Shown here in pieces: positions 14,265 to 14,416 of a stretch of DNA of 14,416 nucleotides (positions are counted from its first letter, which is position 1; each line of letters opens with the position of its first letter). A program made the translations under genes and the position numbers. The notes under the pieces are model-generated. The model had not been told where the DNA came from, ran no database searches, and worked only from the letters and a program-made list of their open reading frames with translations. This stretch comes from an uncultured Clostridium sp. (GTDB taxonomy: Bacteria; Bacillota; Clostridia; Lachnospirales; Lachnospiraceae). Location: assembly GCA_958442925.1 (NCBI GenBank), contig CAUCIO010000045.1, positions 1-14,416 of the forward strand, read 5' to 3'.

Positions 14265-14416
14265 CTATACTGGCATCAGCCTCTGATAAAACTCTCTGAC
14301 CCGATCCACTCTGGCGCCCATGTTTACAAGCATCATATCGGCTGCTGTAAAAGCCGCCATGGCCTCTACCACCACGACAGCCCTGGGCACGATAATCGGA
14401 TCGTGGCGTCCCTTGA
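14265..14416 (-). CDS. aroC: chorismate synthase, C-terminal 49 residues (partial)
   Basis: Only the end of the gene lies in the window; it continues past the right edge. The translation begins KGRHDPIIVPRAVVVVEAMA and ends EFYQRLMPV. GRHDP followed by PRAV and VEAMAA is the conserved C-terminal signature of chorismate synthase, which converts EPSP (5-enolpyruvylshikimate-3-phosphate) to chorismate in the shikimate pathway using reduced FMN. The frame is intact to its TAG at 14265-14267. Confidence 0.93.
   Translation of the reverse strand, partial: KGRHDPIIVPRAVVVVEAMAAFTAADMMLVNMGARVDRVREFYQRLMPV

Noticed and set aside
1..14416. Mobile elements, CRISPR, RNA genes or signs of horizontal transfer
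   Set aside because: No transposase, integrase, terminal repeats, regular spacer-repeat pattern or tRNA-like sequence was found. Codon use looks even across genes, apart from the AT-rich promoter gap near 4200.

Overview
The window looks like a chromosomal segment from an anaerobic, gut-type Firmicute, most likely Lachnospiraceae or a close clostridial relative. This is inferred from mid-range base composition, strong AGGAGG ribosome binding sites before nearly every gene, protein styles typical of that group, and neighbours such as a UPF0340 protein next to a RlmCD-type methyltransferase. No species can be named. All credible genes lie on the minus strand, so transcription runs from high to low coordinates. 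No rRNA, tRNA, mobile element or CRISPR array is visible.

Right side (14416 to about 11420), housekeeping: the last 49 residues of chorismate synthase (aroC), a hairpin terminator, then a compact run of a UPF0340 protein, a 23S rRNA uracil-C5 methyltransferase (RlmD/RlmCD type) and a GNAT acetyltransferase, closed by a strong intrinsic terminator at 11421-11462.

Middle (11420 to 4246), potassium uptake: a short regulatory region carries two copies of TTACCCC(T/G)T(T/C)TTAA. It is followed by three tiny membrane-protein genes (64, 35 and 25 codons; the last is kdpF), then kdpA, kdpB and kdpC, which together encode the high-affinity K+ pump. The run ends with an unusual KdpD that has the N-terminal nucleotide-binding, Usp, four-helix membrane and GAF-like parts but no histidine kinase domain.

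Left side (4245 to 1), regulation: a sigma-A-like promoter (TTTACA, 17 bp, TATATT) starts a second unit of a KtrA/TrkA RCK protein, a complete KdpD histidine kinase and the response regulator KdpE. A 31-codon reading frame of uncertain reality follows kdpE at the window edge.

The most interesting point is the split regulatory layout. The kinase-less KdpD keeps a near-consensus N-terminal domain, whereas the kinase-bearing KdpD has lost several consensus residues there. An RCK gating subunit with no visible channel partner sits between them. The inferred model is that the two KdpD paralogues divide sensing from signalling, possibly as a heteromer, with the RCK protein adding nucleotide sensing; KdpE would then activate both transcription units.
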